Shown here: positions 12,371 through 25,944 of the stretch, in pieces
How positions within the stretch are numbered: the stretch's first letter is position 1
Layout of the letters: every line of letters begins with the position of its first letter
From: Candidula unifasciata
Taxonomy: Eukaryota > Mollusca > Gastropoda > Stylommatophora > Geomitridae
Reading direction: 5' to 3'
Length of the DNA: 64,000 bases
NCBI GenBank assembly: GCA_905116865.2
Contig: CAJHNH020007013.1
Coordinates: forward strand, 85,001 to 149,000
The notes under the pieces: generated by a model
The model's database searches: none
What the model was told of the DNA's origin: nothing
The model's input: the letters and a program-made list of their open reading frames with translations, nothing else
Translations under genes and position numbers: made by a program

Positions 12371-12563
12371 AACGGAGCACTTATGGGTTACTACCCTGGT
12401 GCTATGAAGTTGATCCGTTGTTGAAACCGGGTTGACCTGTCAGATCACCGACTGCCTAAGAGCAGTCTTCTACTGTGAGCTGTACAGTGTAAAATGCACC
12501 ACCTTCTCCTCCCCTTGTGCACCCTTGTGCGCCCCGGACCCAGTTAACACACAGACAAACTGA

Positions 12564-12690
12564 CTGACGTCCCTGACAATATGCTATGTCTCACTGATGT
12601 CCCAGACAATCTGCTATGTCCCACTGATGTCCCAGACAATCTGCTACGTATCACTGATGTCCCAGAGAATCTGCTATGTCCCAGGGAATT
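12564..12690. repeat. 30-bp tandem repeat, 4 copies
   Basis: Units share ctgatgtcccagacaatctg with a period of 30. Confidence 0.9.
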
Positions 12691-12739
12691 GCTTACTTTC
12701 GCTATGGATTATCTATCGATTTCCATTTTCCGTTCTTTT

Positions 12740-12985
12740 AAGGATGAAATGTTTCGTTATTTGAAGCCCCACCCTGGCTCTTTCCAGGGGCCGCAATATA
12801 GCCAGCCCATAAATGTGGCCAACTGGCTGAACGCGGTTTCTGGGACCTCTCCACGGTGATCCTCATCCACACAGTGGCACTTTGTGTCATCGGGTGTTTA
12901 TCGCTTGTGTGATGTCCTGGTGGGGTAGAAAGTCAGTCGGTCAGTCCCAGGGGAATATGACTGTAAACCTCTAGTGCTGACCACT
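12740..12985 (-). repeat. Dispersed repeat family R, inverted copy
   Basis: The reverse complement matches 19575-19770 (shared blocks gacatcacacaagcgataaa, ggtgaggatcacc, cagaaaccgcgttcag and ggccgcaatatagcc or its complement). It is a non-coding dispersed repeat of unknown class. Confidence 0.75.
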
Positions 12986-14544
12986 TGGGCGGCAGTCGAG
13001 GTTAAGAACCTTCCTATGTGAGTATTTAACAATACCCACATTGGTAACAGCTGGTAGAACATAAATGTATACGGACGCAAACAGTTTGTTGAATTCTTAT
13101 GGTTCTCTTTTTCTTTCCAAGTGAGACTGTTCTCTTTTTAGGTTCTTACATTCAAACAGCAGTTTCACACGAGATGCTGTCAGACCAACGAAGGGTCAAC
13201 AGAAATGAAAAACTAGATATTGAAAACTAGGCTGAAATCTCAACACAACACCACTGCACGACATAATGCCTTCGTCGACATACTTAAACACTTGAATTAT
13301 GTTCAATGACAAATCATACACAAATTAATACGTTTGTGAGTAAGCTATATGCAAAACTCCAAACAATCACATGTCATCTCCACAATGATGGTTGGCTGCA
13401 ACAGATCCCCAACACACAGTGGATTGCGCCCTGAATATGCACTCCATTAGACTGCTATTTGTTCATCTGCTGATGTTGTCGTCCCACATGTATCGCTGAA
13501 GGCCTGTTACTCCTTTGCCTTAAATTTTACTCTCCAGCAGGGACTTTATAAGAGTTATGTTCTTCACTATGGCTGATATGGTTCATGCTACCACTTAGAG
13601 AGAGAAGTTTTTATTTCAGTTTGCCGCTCACAGATACTAGCAATCTCCTTTCCAGAATACAATAGCATTAATACCATCGCATGGGACCTATTGATAGAGG
13701 TAAGTCTTCCCAAGGACTGACCAGTTATTTAACCCATGAGATGTCTAGACTGTCAAAAACTGGTTTCCTCAGATTGGTAGTCCCCTGTTTGCACTGACAA
13801 TGATATATGATATAGACAACGGTGAACCTACTGCTCTAATTAATTATCTAACAACACATCTAACTACTTTGTTGAAGCAGAAAATAGCACAACGTGCCGC
13901 CAACCGGCCTGCTGTTCAGAAATCTTTGTATTTCACAGAAATTGATCACAGTATTACAGCACAATTTTTGTGGTTTTTGTTGGTTACTTCCCATAAGTCA
14001 AAACCAGTCGAAACAACAAGATCATGTGTGAATGCTGAGACCAAAACATTGTAATAATCAAAACCTAAATTCATGTATTCCGCAGAAAATGAAAACAATA
14101 TTGCAAGCAGTGCATTTCTTTACCTAGAATAAGACAAATCCAATTAAAATCACAAATCCCTGCTGCAGACGTTGAGCTGCAAATCCAAACCGAAAATCTG
14201 GAGTGCTCCAGAAAACTGGAATGGCTTGAACAGCTCTAGCACTGCCGGACAGATGACACACATACTCACACACACTTGTGCACACAATAGCTACAGATCT
14301 GGGCCCAAGACACAAGCGAACGTGACCGCAATAGATAACAGAGGACAGTTGCATCGTCGACCGTGAACTTAGTATCTACAGAGATGAGATTAGACACAGA
14401 AGATACATCTGACGGAGTCTGAGGTCAAAGACAGCCGGGTCAGCTGTTGCGTGCAGGAGACAGGCGGCATTAGCAATACTTGTGCTTTTGTTATCTAATC
14501 TTTGTATTTAATTGTGCTCCTCGTATTTTTTTACTTCAGCTATT

Positions 14545-14548
<4 letters not shown>

Positions 14549-14610
<62 letters not shown>
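14549..14610. repeat. (AT)n microsatellite
   Basis: Uninterrupted TA dinucleotides over about 60 nt. Confidence 0.97.
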
Positions 14611-14614
<4 letters not shown>

Positions 14615-15339
14615 CATTTTTCTTTCAATTATTATTTCACTTCTCCCTCCCCACTTCCGCTTCATTTTTGTTAATCCTCTTGTTTTATCTTCTCAACATT
14701 TCTCACTCTTCTTCAATTTCTCCGAGTTATCCTCCTCTTGTTCTTCCGTTTTTGATTATTGTTCATTGTTGTCATCTTCTTCTTGTCCATACCTTCTTGA
14801 GCAGAGTGCAGAGACCCAGCCTCATCAAATAGGAACCGGATCATTGTCAGGATTGTCCAGGCTGAAATTGCAGCAGCAACTGTAAGAACTGATCACATAA
14901 GGTCTTTATTCCTTGGCTAAGAAAATATGGCCCTAACACTTCAAACCCTCACAGCAGGACTTTTCAGTCAAGTTGGCTCAGGGGCAAAAATACTGAAAAT
15001 TAAGATCATCGCCTGCTAGTGGACAAAGTTCCAACGCTGAAAGGTCATTAATATGTTACAATCAGTAATGATCAGCGAGCCACTTGCTAGGCTCTTACGG
15101 GCCGCATTTAGTCCACAAGCCGTAATTAAATTGCCCACTCTGCCTTACTCTGAGTCACTAATGTGGACAGAAAGGTCTGTTTCTAATTCTCTCTACTGTG
15201 ATCTACTTCTCATGAAGATGCTTCAGGCAGAGGAAATCTGCAGCTGTGTACTTTAATGGCTCGGAATGCTGGTAGCGATATTATGATACCTAACACTGCA
15301 CGGAAAAAATAGGCCAGGATTCTAATGTGTGTGTTTGTG

Positions 15340-15383
15340 TGCGATTGCGCATGTGCGTGCGCGCGTGTGTGTTTGTGTGTGTA

Positions 15384-15424
<41 letters not shown>
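15340..15424. repeat. (GT)n microsatellite
   Basis: GT-rich sequence becomes pure (GT)n near 15389-15424. Confidence 0.95.
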
Positions 15425-15425
<1 letters not shown>

Positions 15426-16014
15426 AGAATCCCTAATACTATAAATGAACAGACGCAGGAAGATTTTCGTATTTGAAAAATAGGTTAAAGGGAAAAGAAC
15501 AAGATGATAGGCAGTTATAGCTACAATGGAGAGCGGGAGTTTGCAACAACCAAGTGATGACTGTTACTCTGCAACCACAAACAGGCCGCAAGAAGAGCAA
15601 GTTAAAATGTGTGAGGCCAGACAAGAAAACTATACAGAAAGCCAAATAAGATAAATAAGCCAGCACAGAACTGGTGTCTTCAGCCGCTACACGATATGGG
15701 ATTTACTGAGAAATGGATTCGAACATTTCAGAAATGGTTCGTTGTCCAAAGGATTTACAGTAGATATGTCGACTAATTAACCAATTAACTAACTTAAACA
15801 AACTAACCAACCAATCAACTAACCGATTAATCAACCCACCAAGAAGCTTACTACCAATTATTTGGATAAATAAAATAGGAAACACCACCTAACTATCAGA
15901 CATACTGCCAAACACTACATCCGACAGCAGAGCATCTCCTTTTTGTTAGGATTTACCCCAGATAAAATCAAAAACTTAAAATAATTAAAAAAAAAAAAAA
16001 TGTGAACATCCACA

Positions 16015-16345
16015 AAACCCCATCAGCAGACTCAGCAGAAAGCGACAATTTTCCGTCTTCGTACAGGACACTGCAGTCTCAGCTACCACATGCATACATT
16101 AAAGTATGTACAGTTCCCCCAGTGTGCCTGTCAAACAGGACCACAAACACCTGAGCACATTCTCCAGATCTGCAAACTACCTACAATTTCAAAAAGAAAC
16201 CTGACCTCAAGAGCAAAGTGTGCAGAGCAAGCTGTGGAGAACCACGAATGACCTGCCGCTGACACACGAGTTCACAGAGGCAACCCACCTGATGATCTGA
16301 CCTGAGCACACGAAACAGAACGCAAAGAAGAAGAAGAATTGAAAA
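16015..16345 (+). mobile_element. LINE C-terminal fragment with (AAG)n tail
   Basis: The plus strand gives KATIFRLRTGHCSLSYHMHT followed by CACQTGPQTPEHILQICKLP, a block typical of the end of metazoan LINE ORF2 (TGHC....H..... C.C....T..H.L..C). Stops interrupt it later. It ends in gaagaagaagaa. Confidence 0.75.
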
Positions 16346-16369
16346 CTATGACCCAGGGAAAATGCTACA

Positions 16370-16680
16370 AGATCAAGTCTGGGTCCTGGTGGTAGAAAAA
16401 GAACACCAAATTACTTTATTTTCCGTTGTGCACAAATGAAAGGTTTCGATTTGTTGTTGTAGGTGTCGACTAATCGGGGTCTTCCCTCGAAGTCGAAGTG
16501 CATCTGCACAAGCAGCAAGGAACAAACAAATGCACACATACAAGTCAGTAAAATGGATGTGCTGGCAAAACTCAGGCCTTGGCACTAAGCCAAAGTCCAG
16601 CTGGACGAACAGCCAGGACTTTCCCCCCGGAGCTTACAACCGATGAACAAAGAAGAGGATGAAGAAGATTGTGAAGAAAT
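16370..16680 (+). repeat. (AAG)n-tailed dispersed repeat
   Basis: It contains caaagtccagctggacgaac and a gaagaggatgaagaag tail, shared loosely with copies near 8230-8335, 18835-18930 and 39005-39135 (plus) and 31800-32110, 35690-36230 (minus). The class is uncertain and may be a SINE or LINE tail. Confidence 0.5.
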
Positions 16681-17319
16681 AATGCCAGTGTCAACTGCAC
16701 CAAAACGACCTAGTTTCCATTGTGGCACAGTTTTTGCAAAACACGACTTCCCTACCCCCACACTTGATTATAAACGCCACTGCATGTAAAGATAGCGAAA
16801 GTTCGGTTATATAAGATAAGAACACCATGACGTGCTGACGGTGTAGATTGCTAGCCAGGCAAACTGAAGTTAGTGGTGAACTACATGAGCTGTGAGACCA
16901 GACATACATACACACATTAGCCTTACACACTATACACACTAAACTACCAGAAGTTGTATATTATCTATCATTGCTCGGCCCCAAACAGCGTATCATGTGT
17001 GGTAACTCGTCGTGAATCCTAAACGCAATTAAATATGTTGTTACTTTTTGCATTTGGCCATAGAACTCTACAGAAATCTGGCATTCCAAGTTTTCTCTGA
17101 AATTTTTGTTTTCGTGATTTTTCATAGAGATTATTTCTCTCCTCAGACAACTGCTGCGAAAAGTCATAGGACTAAAATGGTTCAACTTCAAGAAGAAACA
17201 AAGCAGAACGGTTTCTATAAAATGATAGACAGGGTAATAGATGTAGGTTAACAAACGCGCAGACGGATATCCGTTTTATATTTACTAAAGAAAAGGGAAA
17301 AAACGGTAGCGTCTCTATA

Positions 17320-17820
17320 AAGGAAACTACCATGTGTCTTCATGTGAGTAGCTCAAGCCCTGTAAGTTACTGGCACCTGGACAAACTGAAGGGTGGTAAC
17401 AAATGTAACTGTGACTCTCAACTATCTTATGTCTCCATGTGAGTGGCTCAGGCCTTGTCAGTTACTGGCACCTGGATAGACTGAAGGGTGGTAACAAATG
17501 TAACTGTGACTCTCAACTACCTTGTGTCTACATGTGAGTAGCTCAGGCCTGTCAGTTACTGACACCTGGACAAACTGAAGGGTGGTAACAAATGTCCCTT
17601 GTCAGTTACTGGCAGCTGGACAAACTGAAGGGTGGTAACAAATGTCCCTTGTCAGTTACTGGCACCTGGACAAACTAAAGGGTGGTAACAAATGTCTCTT
17701 GTCAGTTATTGGCACCTGGACAAATTGAAGGGTGGTAACAAAGGTCTCTTGTCAGTTACTGGCACCTGGACAAACTGAAGGGTGATAACAAATGTCCCTT
17801 GTCAGTTACTGGCACCCAAC
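17320..17820. repeat. 49-bp minisatellite with longer leading units
   Basis: Units share ctgaagggtggtaacaaatg and gtcagttactggcacctgga. The first units are about 100-120 bp and later ones settle at about 49 bp, so a shorter unit was amplified from a longer one. Confidence 0.88.
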
Positions 17821-18459
17821 GCAGTGTCCTTGATGTAGACTATTCTTCGTACAGTGACTATTCCTCATGACTAGGAACTGATGAATTATCACTGGCTTTG
17901 CACTTTGGAGGATGATCTGTATTTGACATTTCTGCTCACATTTTCAACACATCTCTTTGTTTGATTTTGAATTTCTGAACCAATAACTGACAACAAAAGA
18001 CAGTCGTTTCTTGTATAGGTTAAGCATTGAGAATACAAGAGTTAGCATTCTGAAAGTAAATGCCTGAAAGAACCCTTCTGAAGACCTTGGTGCAATGAGC
18101 ATGTAAAGCTGTACCCAAACCTTGTAGAAACCAGTCAGTGCTCGGCGGGTAATCTACCCAACACCATGCTGGCCGCCTTTACTTCACAGTCGCATTCTAA
18201 CAACGTTAGCAGTATGCCACCGTACACTAAGCTCTAAATCCTTGTTGTGAGAAAATCTCATTTAAACTGTGAGATCTCGGAAAAATCTTGTGATTCTGAA
18301 GTAATACTTCAGTTAGACCTGTCTGGGGTAGGAACCCTTGTGTGTGCCTATGGCAGACTGTAAAGGGGAAAATACGAGTGGCACTGAAAATGTACTCTGC
18401 TGAAAACTGCTAAAACTTCACAAAGATGACCTTGCTAGGGTACCAGCGACTGAAAATTT

Positions 18460-18690
18460 TGCAATGTTGCCACTTGCATGTTGCCACATTCATATGGTCA
18501 TTTTTATATGGCTACTTTCACATGATCACTTTCACATGGCCATGTTCACGTCACGTGGCACTTTCATATTGGCACTTTCATGTTGCCACTTACATGTTGC
18601 CACATTCAAGTGGCGAGTTTTTAACATTACCTCTTTTACGTGGCCAGTTTTGCGTTGCACTTTCACGTGGCCACTTTGACAAACAGCTAT
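18460..18690. repeat. Degenerate short-period repeat
   Basis: Diverged blocks of the type cactttcacatggccat recur every 12-20 nt. It is non-coding. Confidence 0.6.
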
Positions 18691-19574
18691 ATATATCACT
18701 TGACATATAACTTGCTGTGATTCACTTTGTTGGTGTGACTAGATTACACACACAGGTACTTTGAACCACAATGATTAGACCAGCACTTGAGGCTACGTAG
18801 TCACGTACTAAAGAAGCAGATTCACTGTCAGTGTATGTGCACGCAACACTCAAGTTCTGGAATGAGGCCAAAGTCCAGAAGTGGACAAACAGCCTTACAG
18901 CTGTTCAAGACTAAGAAGAAGAACAAACTATCATCATGTGTCAGTCTATACATCACACATGTGACTCAAACTGAGATAACCTACTAGTACTGAGTTTATT
19001 GCCTGCGACTTGTTTGTCATCAACATTGTAAGCTTGTATTAAAATTTACCACAGACATATGTTCTTCCAAGTTTTCTTCACTGGAATGACTTATTTCAGT
19101 CGGCAACATCAATGCTCCTTGTTGTATATCATCAGGGTCTCATTCAGGCTCTTTGTTGTCCTATACACTTAAAAGATTTTGGTTCCCCCCACCCCTTTTC
19201 CTAAAGCCATCTTAACAGCATTATGGGTTCCTACCCAAACTAGTGTGTTGAGGCCCCTACACAATCACATACACGAATGAAATGTAAAGGGTCATTTGAC
19301 AAACACAGATTAGCATGTGGTCCTTATGTTCATAGGCGCCGGCTGGCCCATGTGTTAAAGACGGCAGTGATGCCCCACATGAATACAGAATTCAAAATTT
19401 AAACAATAATAAAACAAAAAATAAAAAATTTATATTCCCAAGTTAAACAAAACCTACAGTAACATGGAAAATATGGTCAACTGTTTTGTAAATTTCCACT
19501 TTATTTAAAAAGCTTTCTCTCAATTTAACAGAAGCCTCGGCTAGTCTCAGCATTACCCTGTTAAGTGTGTGTCA

Positions 19575-19770
19575 CATCGACTGACTGACTTTCTACCCCA
19601 CCAGGACATCACACAAGCGATAAACACCCAATGACACAATGTGCCACCATGTGGGTGAGGATCACCCGTGGAGAGGTCCCAGAAACCGCGTTCAGCCTTT
19701 AGGCCATATTTATGGCCAGGCTATATTGCGGCCCCTGGCAAGAGCCAGAATAGGACTTCGAACAACGAAA
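19575..19770 (+). repeat. Dispersed repeat family R, direct copy
   Basis: This is the counterpart of 12740-12985 in opposite orientation. A diverged third piece may lie at 22225-22340 (gatgagagtcacccg and agtcccagaaac). Confidence 0.7.
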
Positions 19771-20309
19771 AATTTCATCCTGAAAAGGACTAAAAGTATT
19801 AGGGAAATCATATCTCAGAAACGGAGTATGTATAGAACTCTAGCATATCCAGATTTTATAAAAAGTCCAGCCTACCCTTATACTGCATAAGGCCAGATTT
19901 TGCAGTCTCCAGTATAAAACAAAACTGGAAAAACTTGAAGTATTTATGATATTTACAAAGCAAACAACCAAATAAATGACTTTGTGCTAATTAGCTTTCA
20001 TCACAAAACAACAGTTAGAAACATTTTTTAATCTGTGATACGTCTGATAACATCTGATGTTACCCATGTGCCTAGATACTTAAACTATTGTATTTGTCTT
20101 AATTATTGCCACTTGTGTTTACATACACGCTTTTATATACAAAACACAAAAACATATTTGGTAAATATTATAGTTTATTTTGTCCAGCAATAATTCTGTT
20201 AGTATTTTTAAAAGAATGAGCAGATGGCCAAAGAGTTTTTTACTAGTGACACAAATCTTGGGATAGAATTCTACTACCAATCAAACACTATTGAGATAAC
20301 ATGAAAATT

Positions 20310-20790
20310 CCATTCACACACATCATGGGATAATGTTTCAATTCTATACTCACACATCATGGGATTATGTTCCAATTCTATACTCACACATCATGGGATA
20401 ATGTTCCAATTCTATGCTCACACATCATGGGATAATGTTCCAATTCTATACTCACACTCATGAGATAATGTTCCAATTCTATACTCACACTCATGGGATA
20501 ATGTTCCAATTCTATACTCACACATCATGGGATAATGTTCCAATTCTATACTCACACATCATGGGATAATGTTCCAATTCTATACTCACACATCATGGGA
20601 TAATGTTCCAATTCTATACTCACAATCATGGGATAATGTTCCAATTCTATACTCACACTCATGGGATAATGTTCCAATTCTATACTCACACATCATGGGA
20701 TAAATGTCTATTTCTATACTCACACATCATGGCATAATATTCCAATTATATACTCACACATCATGGGATAATATTCTAATAACAATCTCC
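20310..20790. repeat. 34-bp minisatellite
   Basis: About 14 units around catgggataatgttccaatt, some shortened by two bases where cacatcatg becomes cactcatg. Confidence 0.93.
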
Positions 20791-21189
20791 CACAGTTTCA
20801 GATGATATTTGAACGCCATTCTCACAGAGTAATTATTTCCCACCCATGTTAATGACTCATCAGATGATTAAACAGAAAAACCAAAATTAGCATGATTTTT
20901 ATGAGTGAAGTTTTCAATGCTATTGCCTCTTCTATTTTAGACATGATGGACATTATGTGGAAATGTACTTTCAGTTATTTAATTACTTTTCTTTAACTTG
21001 GTTCCAAGATGTTAACTGATTACTCACACACAATCTTTTCTCTTAAATTTGTGTCCACAGATGTGCCTGTCTTATTTTGTCTATCTTCTGATATCCTCGG
21101 GTGTCCCTGTGTTGGTTCGTGGACCCCATCTAGGCTGAGAGGGTGGGGTAAAAGGGGGGCACAGAGGAAGGAGACCCATGGTCCCTAGC

Positions 21190-21250
21190 AGGCATGCTGT
21201 AAACCCTAACGCTAACCCTAACCCGAACCCTAACCATAATCCTAACCCTG
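21190..21250. repeat. Degenerate telomere-like tract
   Basis: Several ccctaa/taaccc hexamers occur in a row with variants (gctaaccctaacccgaaccc). This resembles an interstitial (TTAGGG)n remnant on the minus strand. Confidence 0.65.
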
Positions 21251-21539
21251 GCAGGTTTATTCAGATCTTATGTTTTGGACTAAAAGGTGGAGAAATGACA
21301 TCCCTGTTGCAGACCACAAAACAAAATGCCATCTAGACTTTCAAGAGCAAATGCTGAATAACAATAATAATATTAATAATAATTGTAATTTAAAAGAAGA
21401 CATACAAAGAGAAAAAGATATCCTAGCCTTGTTTTCTATGCTGTGATGAAAAGATATTTTACAGTTGTAACCCTTTCACCACAACAAAACAAAACTGCTG
21501 GAGATAAACCCCAAAAGTGAAAGACCTATTGTAATATAT

Positions 21540-22140
21540 AATGTAGATTTGGAAGCAGTTTAACTGATTTCACTTACCTGGGAAGCAATATTTTCTCAGA
21601 TGGAAATGTAGTGGTTGAAATCCAGCAGAGAATTGCAAAAAGCAAATGCTGCTTACAACAGACTTCAGAGTGTCTGGAGATCAAACATCTACAGCACTAA
21701 AACTAAAGTCAGGATATACAAAACATGCGTTAGGACAGTTCTCCTCTATGGAGCAGACACTTGGAAAACAGACAGAAAGATAGAGAGCATGCTCAGAGGT
21801 TTTGAGGGAAGACTTCTCAGAAGATTGTTGGAGTTCACATGGAAAGATAAAATTAACAATTCTAGATTACAACAAATGACAGACTTAGAAGATGTAAATT
21901 TAAAAATCAAAAAACCAAGATTAAGCTGGACTGGACACGTCCTCGAAGGAAGAAAGTGATGGCTGAGACAGATAGTGAGGTAGAAGCAGGTCTAGATTCA
22001 CTTGGTGACGAACCTTTGAGGCTGAACTCAAGGCTAAGCAAAGGACAAAACTGGAGATAGAAAGGATGGCTCAGGATAGAATTGGGTGGCAACATTTTGT
22101 CTTTGCCCTATGTGCCTCTGGGTGCGATGAGCATTGACTG
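21540..22140 (+). mobile_element. LINE reverse-transcriptase C-terminal remnant
   Basis: The plus strand reads DFTYLGSNIFSDGNVVVEIQ, then, after a frameshift, VRIYKTCVRTVLLYGADTW and LSWTGHVLEGRK. These are classic post-RT LINE blocks. Frameshifts show a dead copy. Confidence 0.85.
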
Positions 22141-22379
22141 ATTGAAAACTTCTTTAATGTATTTCACTACAGAATGCATCCTTATAATTGTGTGAAACTC
22201 TTGTCTGTTGTTGAACCTCACCAGGCCCGTACAATAAGCGGCCAAAAGTGACATAAAGTAGCACCATATGGATGAGAGTCACCCGGACACAGTCCCAGAA
22301 ACACCATTCAAATGTTAGATTATTTTAGGGCACCCGACTACAACGGGGGTGAGGTTTTAAAAAAACAAAGAATTACGTC

Positions 22380-23140
22380 ACACATGGGACATGATATAAC
22401 AACTAAGTTCCTGGGAACATATCTAACAACTATGTTCCCACATGGGGACATGATCTAACAACTATGTTCCCACATGGAGACATGATCTAACAACTATGTT
22501 CCCACATGGAGACATGATCTAACAACTATTTTCACACATGGGGACATGATCTAACAACTATGTTCCCACATGGAGACATGATCTAACAACTATGTTCCCA
22601 CATGGGGACATGATCTAACAACTATGTTCCCACATGGAGACATGATCTAACAACTATGTTCCCACATGGAGACATGATCTAACAACTATGTTCACACATG
22701 GAGACATGATCTAACAACTATGTTCCCACATGGAGACATGATCTAACAACTATGTTCCCACATGGAGACATGATCTAACAACTATGTTCCCACATGGAGA
22801 CATGATCTAACAACTATGTTCCCACATGGAGACATGATCTAACAACTATGTTCCCACATGGAGACATGATCTAACAACTATGTTCCCACATGGAGACATG
22901 ATCTAACAACTATGTTCCCACATGGAGACATGATCTAACAACTATGTTCCCACATGGAGACATGATCTAACAACTATGTTCCCACATGGAGACATGATCT
23001 AACAACTATGTTCCCACATGGAGACATGATCTAACAACTATGTTCCCACATGGGGACATGATCTAACAACTTTGTTCCCAAATGGAGACATGGTCTAACA
23101 ACTATGTTCCCTCATAGGGACATAATCTAAAAACTAGGTA
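22380..23140. repeat. 32-bp minisatellite, about 22 copies
   Basis: Nearly identical units contain acatggagacatgatctaac; a minority have gggg in place of gaga. Confidence 0.95.
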
Positions 23141-23339
23141 TTATGAAACTCTACCCTAAGAAACTAAAAGAAGAGAAGAGGAAGCAGAAGAAATATGGAG
23201 TATTGTTAAGTCTGTATAAATATCCAAGGGGTTAATCCCTCATATCAGCAAGCATACAGTTTAAAAAAATATTATAATACAGATAAAAAAAATTGTCAAG
23301 TCATTAAATGTCTAAATAAGAAAAAGGTTTATTTCCATA

Positions 23340-23640
23340 TCATCAGTTCTCGTTATGCCTAGTGGCACATGAGGCTTCAGAGAGGACTTTCCATGCTTTC
23401 CTGCCCTGTGCAATCTTCAGTGCAGTTTTCTATGTCAAAGATGCCGCACTCAGGTCACTTTCCATCGTTCGTCTCCATGTTGTTTTTGGGCGCCCCTGTT
23501 TTCTCTTTCCCTCTGGTATCCACGTGAGAGCTGTTTTGGCGGGTATATCAGGATTCATTCTCATAACGTGGCCAAGCCATTTTCATCTTCTCTTGGTAAT
23601 CATACTGTCTAAAGTTTCTTGGTTTGTGACTTGAAGTAAT
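23340..23640 (-). mobile_element. LINE 3'-end fragment (GRPKTTW family)
   Basis: The reverse complement matches 43380-43580 and 45470-45640 (gggcgcccaaaaacaacatg and ggaaagcatggaaagtcctc). It encodes the broken end RPKTTWR...KIAQ.RKAWKV typical of RTE-like LINE ORFs. Confidence 0.8.
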
Positions 23641-24819
23641 TTAGTGTTTGAGATTGTATCTGACCAGAAAATTTTGATAATTCTACGTAGACATGTGTGG
23701 TGGGAAGTAATCACTAAAAAAAAAAAAAAAAAGCAAATAATTAACTCATTTCTTTTCCTTCGAGCATTCACATGTGGTTTCGGTCACTTTGCGGCAGATA
23801 CCAATGTTAAATAATTATGAAACTACACGATGTCACAGTGAATCCACATTGTTTAAAATATATTTATTTTTTACTTTAAAAAATTTCTTTAAAAAAAAAT
23901 TATTTTAAAGGTAAATATAATTGTCTACCCACTTTGCAGTGGCAGCCAGTACTAAGGCTGTAAAACAAAAAAGCCCTAAAAGACAGAAAAACAGCTTTAT
24001 TCCTCAGGTGATAGGGCGAAGTCTGTCCATTTCTACTAAGTAACACTGAGGTGTCTTTCTTACAAGGTCCCTTGCCATTTCCCCAGTTCAGTACTTCTCG
24101 GTGTGCACGGCTGTAAAATAAGGTGTATAGGCTGCTGTCAGAAAAATGTGGACAAAATAAAGTTATTTTTAAAAACTAGCTGGCCAAAATGAAGAGTTAA
24201 TTTCCTGTTGGAAGAGAAAGAAGCTGCAAAATGTTCTCAATAATAACTGTTTACATTCCACAAGATTTCACAGCAAATGTCTAGGGGATGCTGCCAAGGC
24301 CACAGTTAAAATAGCGGAAACTTCAGGTAATGCACTCAAAGAGGCAATATACATGCAGTTTTTATTAGTCACATACATAATAGGCCAAGTTAAAGAAATC
24401 TTACAATGTTGTAAAGTCTTTGCTCTTCTACTATAAGTTGCCAGAAATATCACAGATTGTTAAGATTTCCTTATTCTACCCTGTGAAGCAAAAATAACTA
24501 TATATTCTGGCATAATTGTACACTTATTTTCACAACAATCACCACCTGGCAAATGAGATCTCTCTTTGAGAATAAAACTTTAAACTTTTACAATGGTAAG
24601 TGGATGCTCTTTCACACTACCATACTGACAACAACTGAAGGAAAAAATCATATTAACAAGGTTTAAAAAATGCACTAAAAGTGTTACCTTGATACAACTA
24701 TTAATGAGAAGAAGAAAATATGTATAGTTCAAGTCATTTTATGGAATATGTTAGTAAGATTTTGTGAGATATCAGAAAGCAAGAAAATATATTGTCATAT
24801 GTAATACTTTTTGGCTGTC

Positions 24820-25572
24820 CTCCGAATAACGGTCCTAAATTATTGAGGCTAAGAAAATACCCTAACAGGGCCTCAATCATATATAAACTGCGGACTTCTT
24901 TCCAGTGAATATACCGCGGGGAAACTCTCCTCCGAATAACAATCCCAAATCATCAAGGGTGTCATCAGCTTTGACACTGAGTGCTAGGTTTAACTTCTCC
25001 CCTGCGCCCTAGGTTTAACTTCTCCCCTGGGCCCTAGGTTTAACTTCTCCCCTGGGCCCTAGGTTTAACTTCTCCCCTGGGCCCTAGGTTTAACTTCTCC
25101 CCTGGGTCCTAGGTTTAACTTCTCCCCTGGGCCCTAGGTTTAACTTCTCCCCTGGGTCCTAGGTTTAACTTCTCCCCTGGGTCCTAGGTTTAACTTCTCC
25201 CCTGGGTCCTAGGTTTAACTTCTCCCCTGGGTCCTAGGTTTAACTTCTCCCCTGGGCCCTAGGTTTAACTTCTCCCCTGGGCCCTAGGCTTAACTTCTCC
25301 CCTGGGTCCTAGGTTTTAGTTAAGCATTAGGGTTAGGGCAAGGAGTATTGCAATTATGACACAGCCACCAGAATCTGTCACAACAGTGGAACAGCGACAC
25401 TATCGAGTGAAGGGCTATGGATGGAACTTACGCGGACATCACATTACCATGGCGGCACTAGTCGCTCGTTTTTTACTGAATATTTAGCGCAGTTTCCTGC
25501 TGGCACAGTCACAAACATTGAGGCCCTGTTAGGATTTTTAGCCTAGATAATTTGGGACGGTTATTCAGAGTT
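24820..25572. mobile_element. Foldback/MITE-like element enclosing a minisatellite
   Basis: The left end (24820-24876) and the reverse complement of the right end (25516-25571) share about 55 nt: tccgaataac near the end, ctaaattat / caaattat, gaggctaa / taggctaa, and ccctaacagggcctcaat at the inner edge. No transposase is inside. The centre is mainly the 25-bp array. Confidence 0.7.
24985..25315. repeat. 25-bp minisatellite, 13 copies
   Basis: Units contain taggtttaacttctcccctg with cc/tc variation. The array lies inside the foldback element. Confidence 0.95.
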
Positions 25573-25944
25573 CAGCCTACTTTTTTTAAAAGCACAATAA
25601 AAATAACATTAAATGTTGTCATTATCAAGATTTTTAAAGTAGTCATATCACTGTATCAGGCAGCAGCAAGTCATTTAAAAAAAAACACTTTGCAAAAAAA
25701 AAAAAAAATTCTCACAGAATAATTATTTTCCACCCATGTTATCATTTTTAAATTACCAATATTAAAAAAAAAAATTATTAGGATTTTTATAAACCTAAAT
25801 GAGGTTTACAAAAAAATGTGCATGCATGCATGCATGTACACACTCACACACGCACACATGCACACGTGCATCCACACGCACATATTTCTATTTCACACCT
25901 TAAAATTTTCACACATTCAGAACCTCAGTATTCTATGTGTATTT

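Noticed and set aside
14124..14366. Short frames on both strands as a 5' exon of MCT-B
   Set aside because: There is no splice or protein evidence linking them to the gene.
23362..23634. Plus-strand 90-codon frame
   Set aside because: It is antisense to a LINE 3'-end fragment whose sense copies occur at 43255 and 45295.
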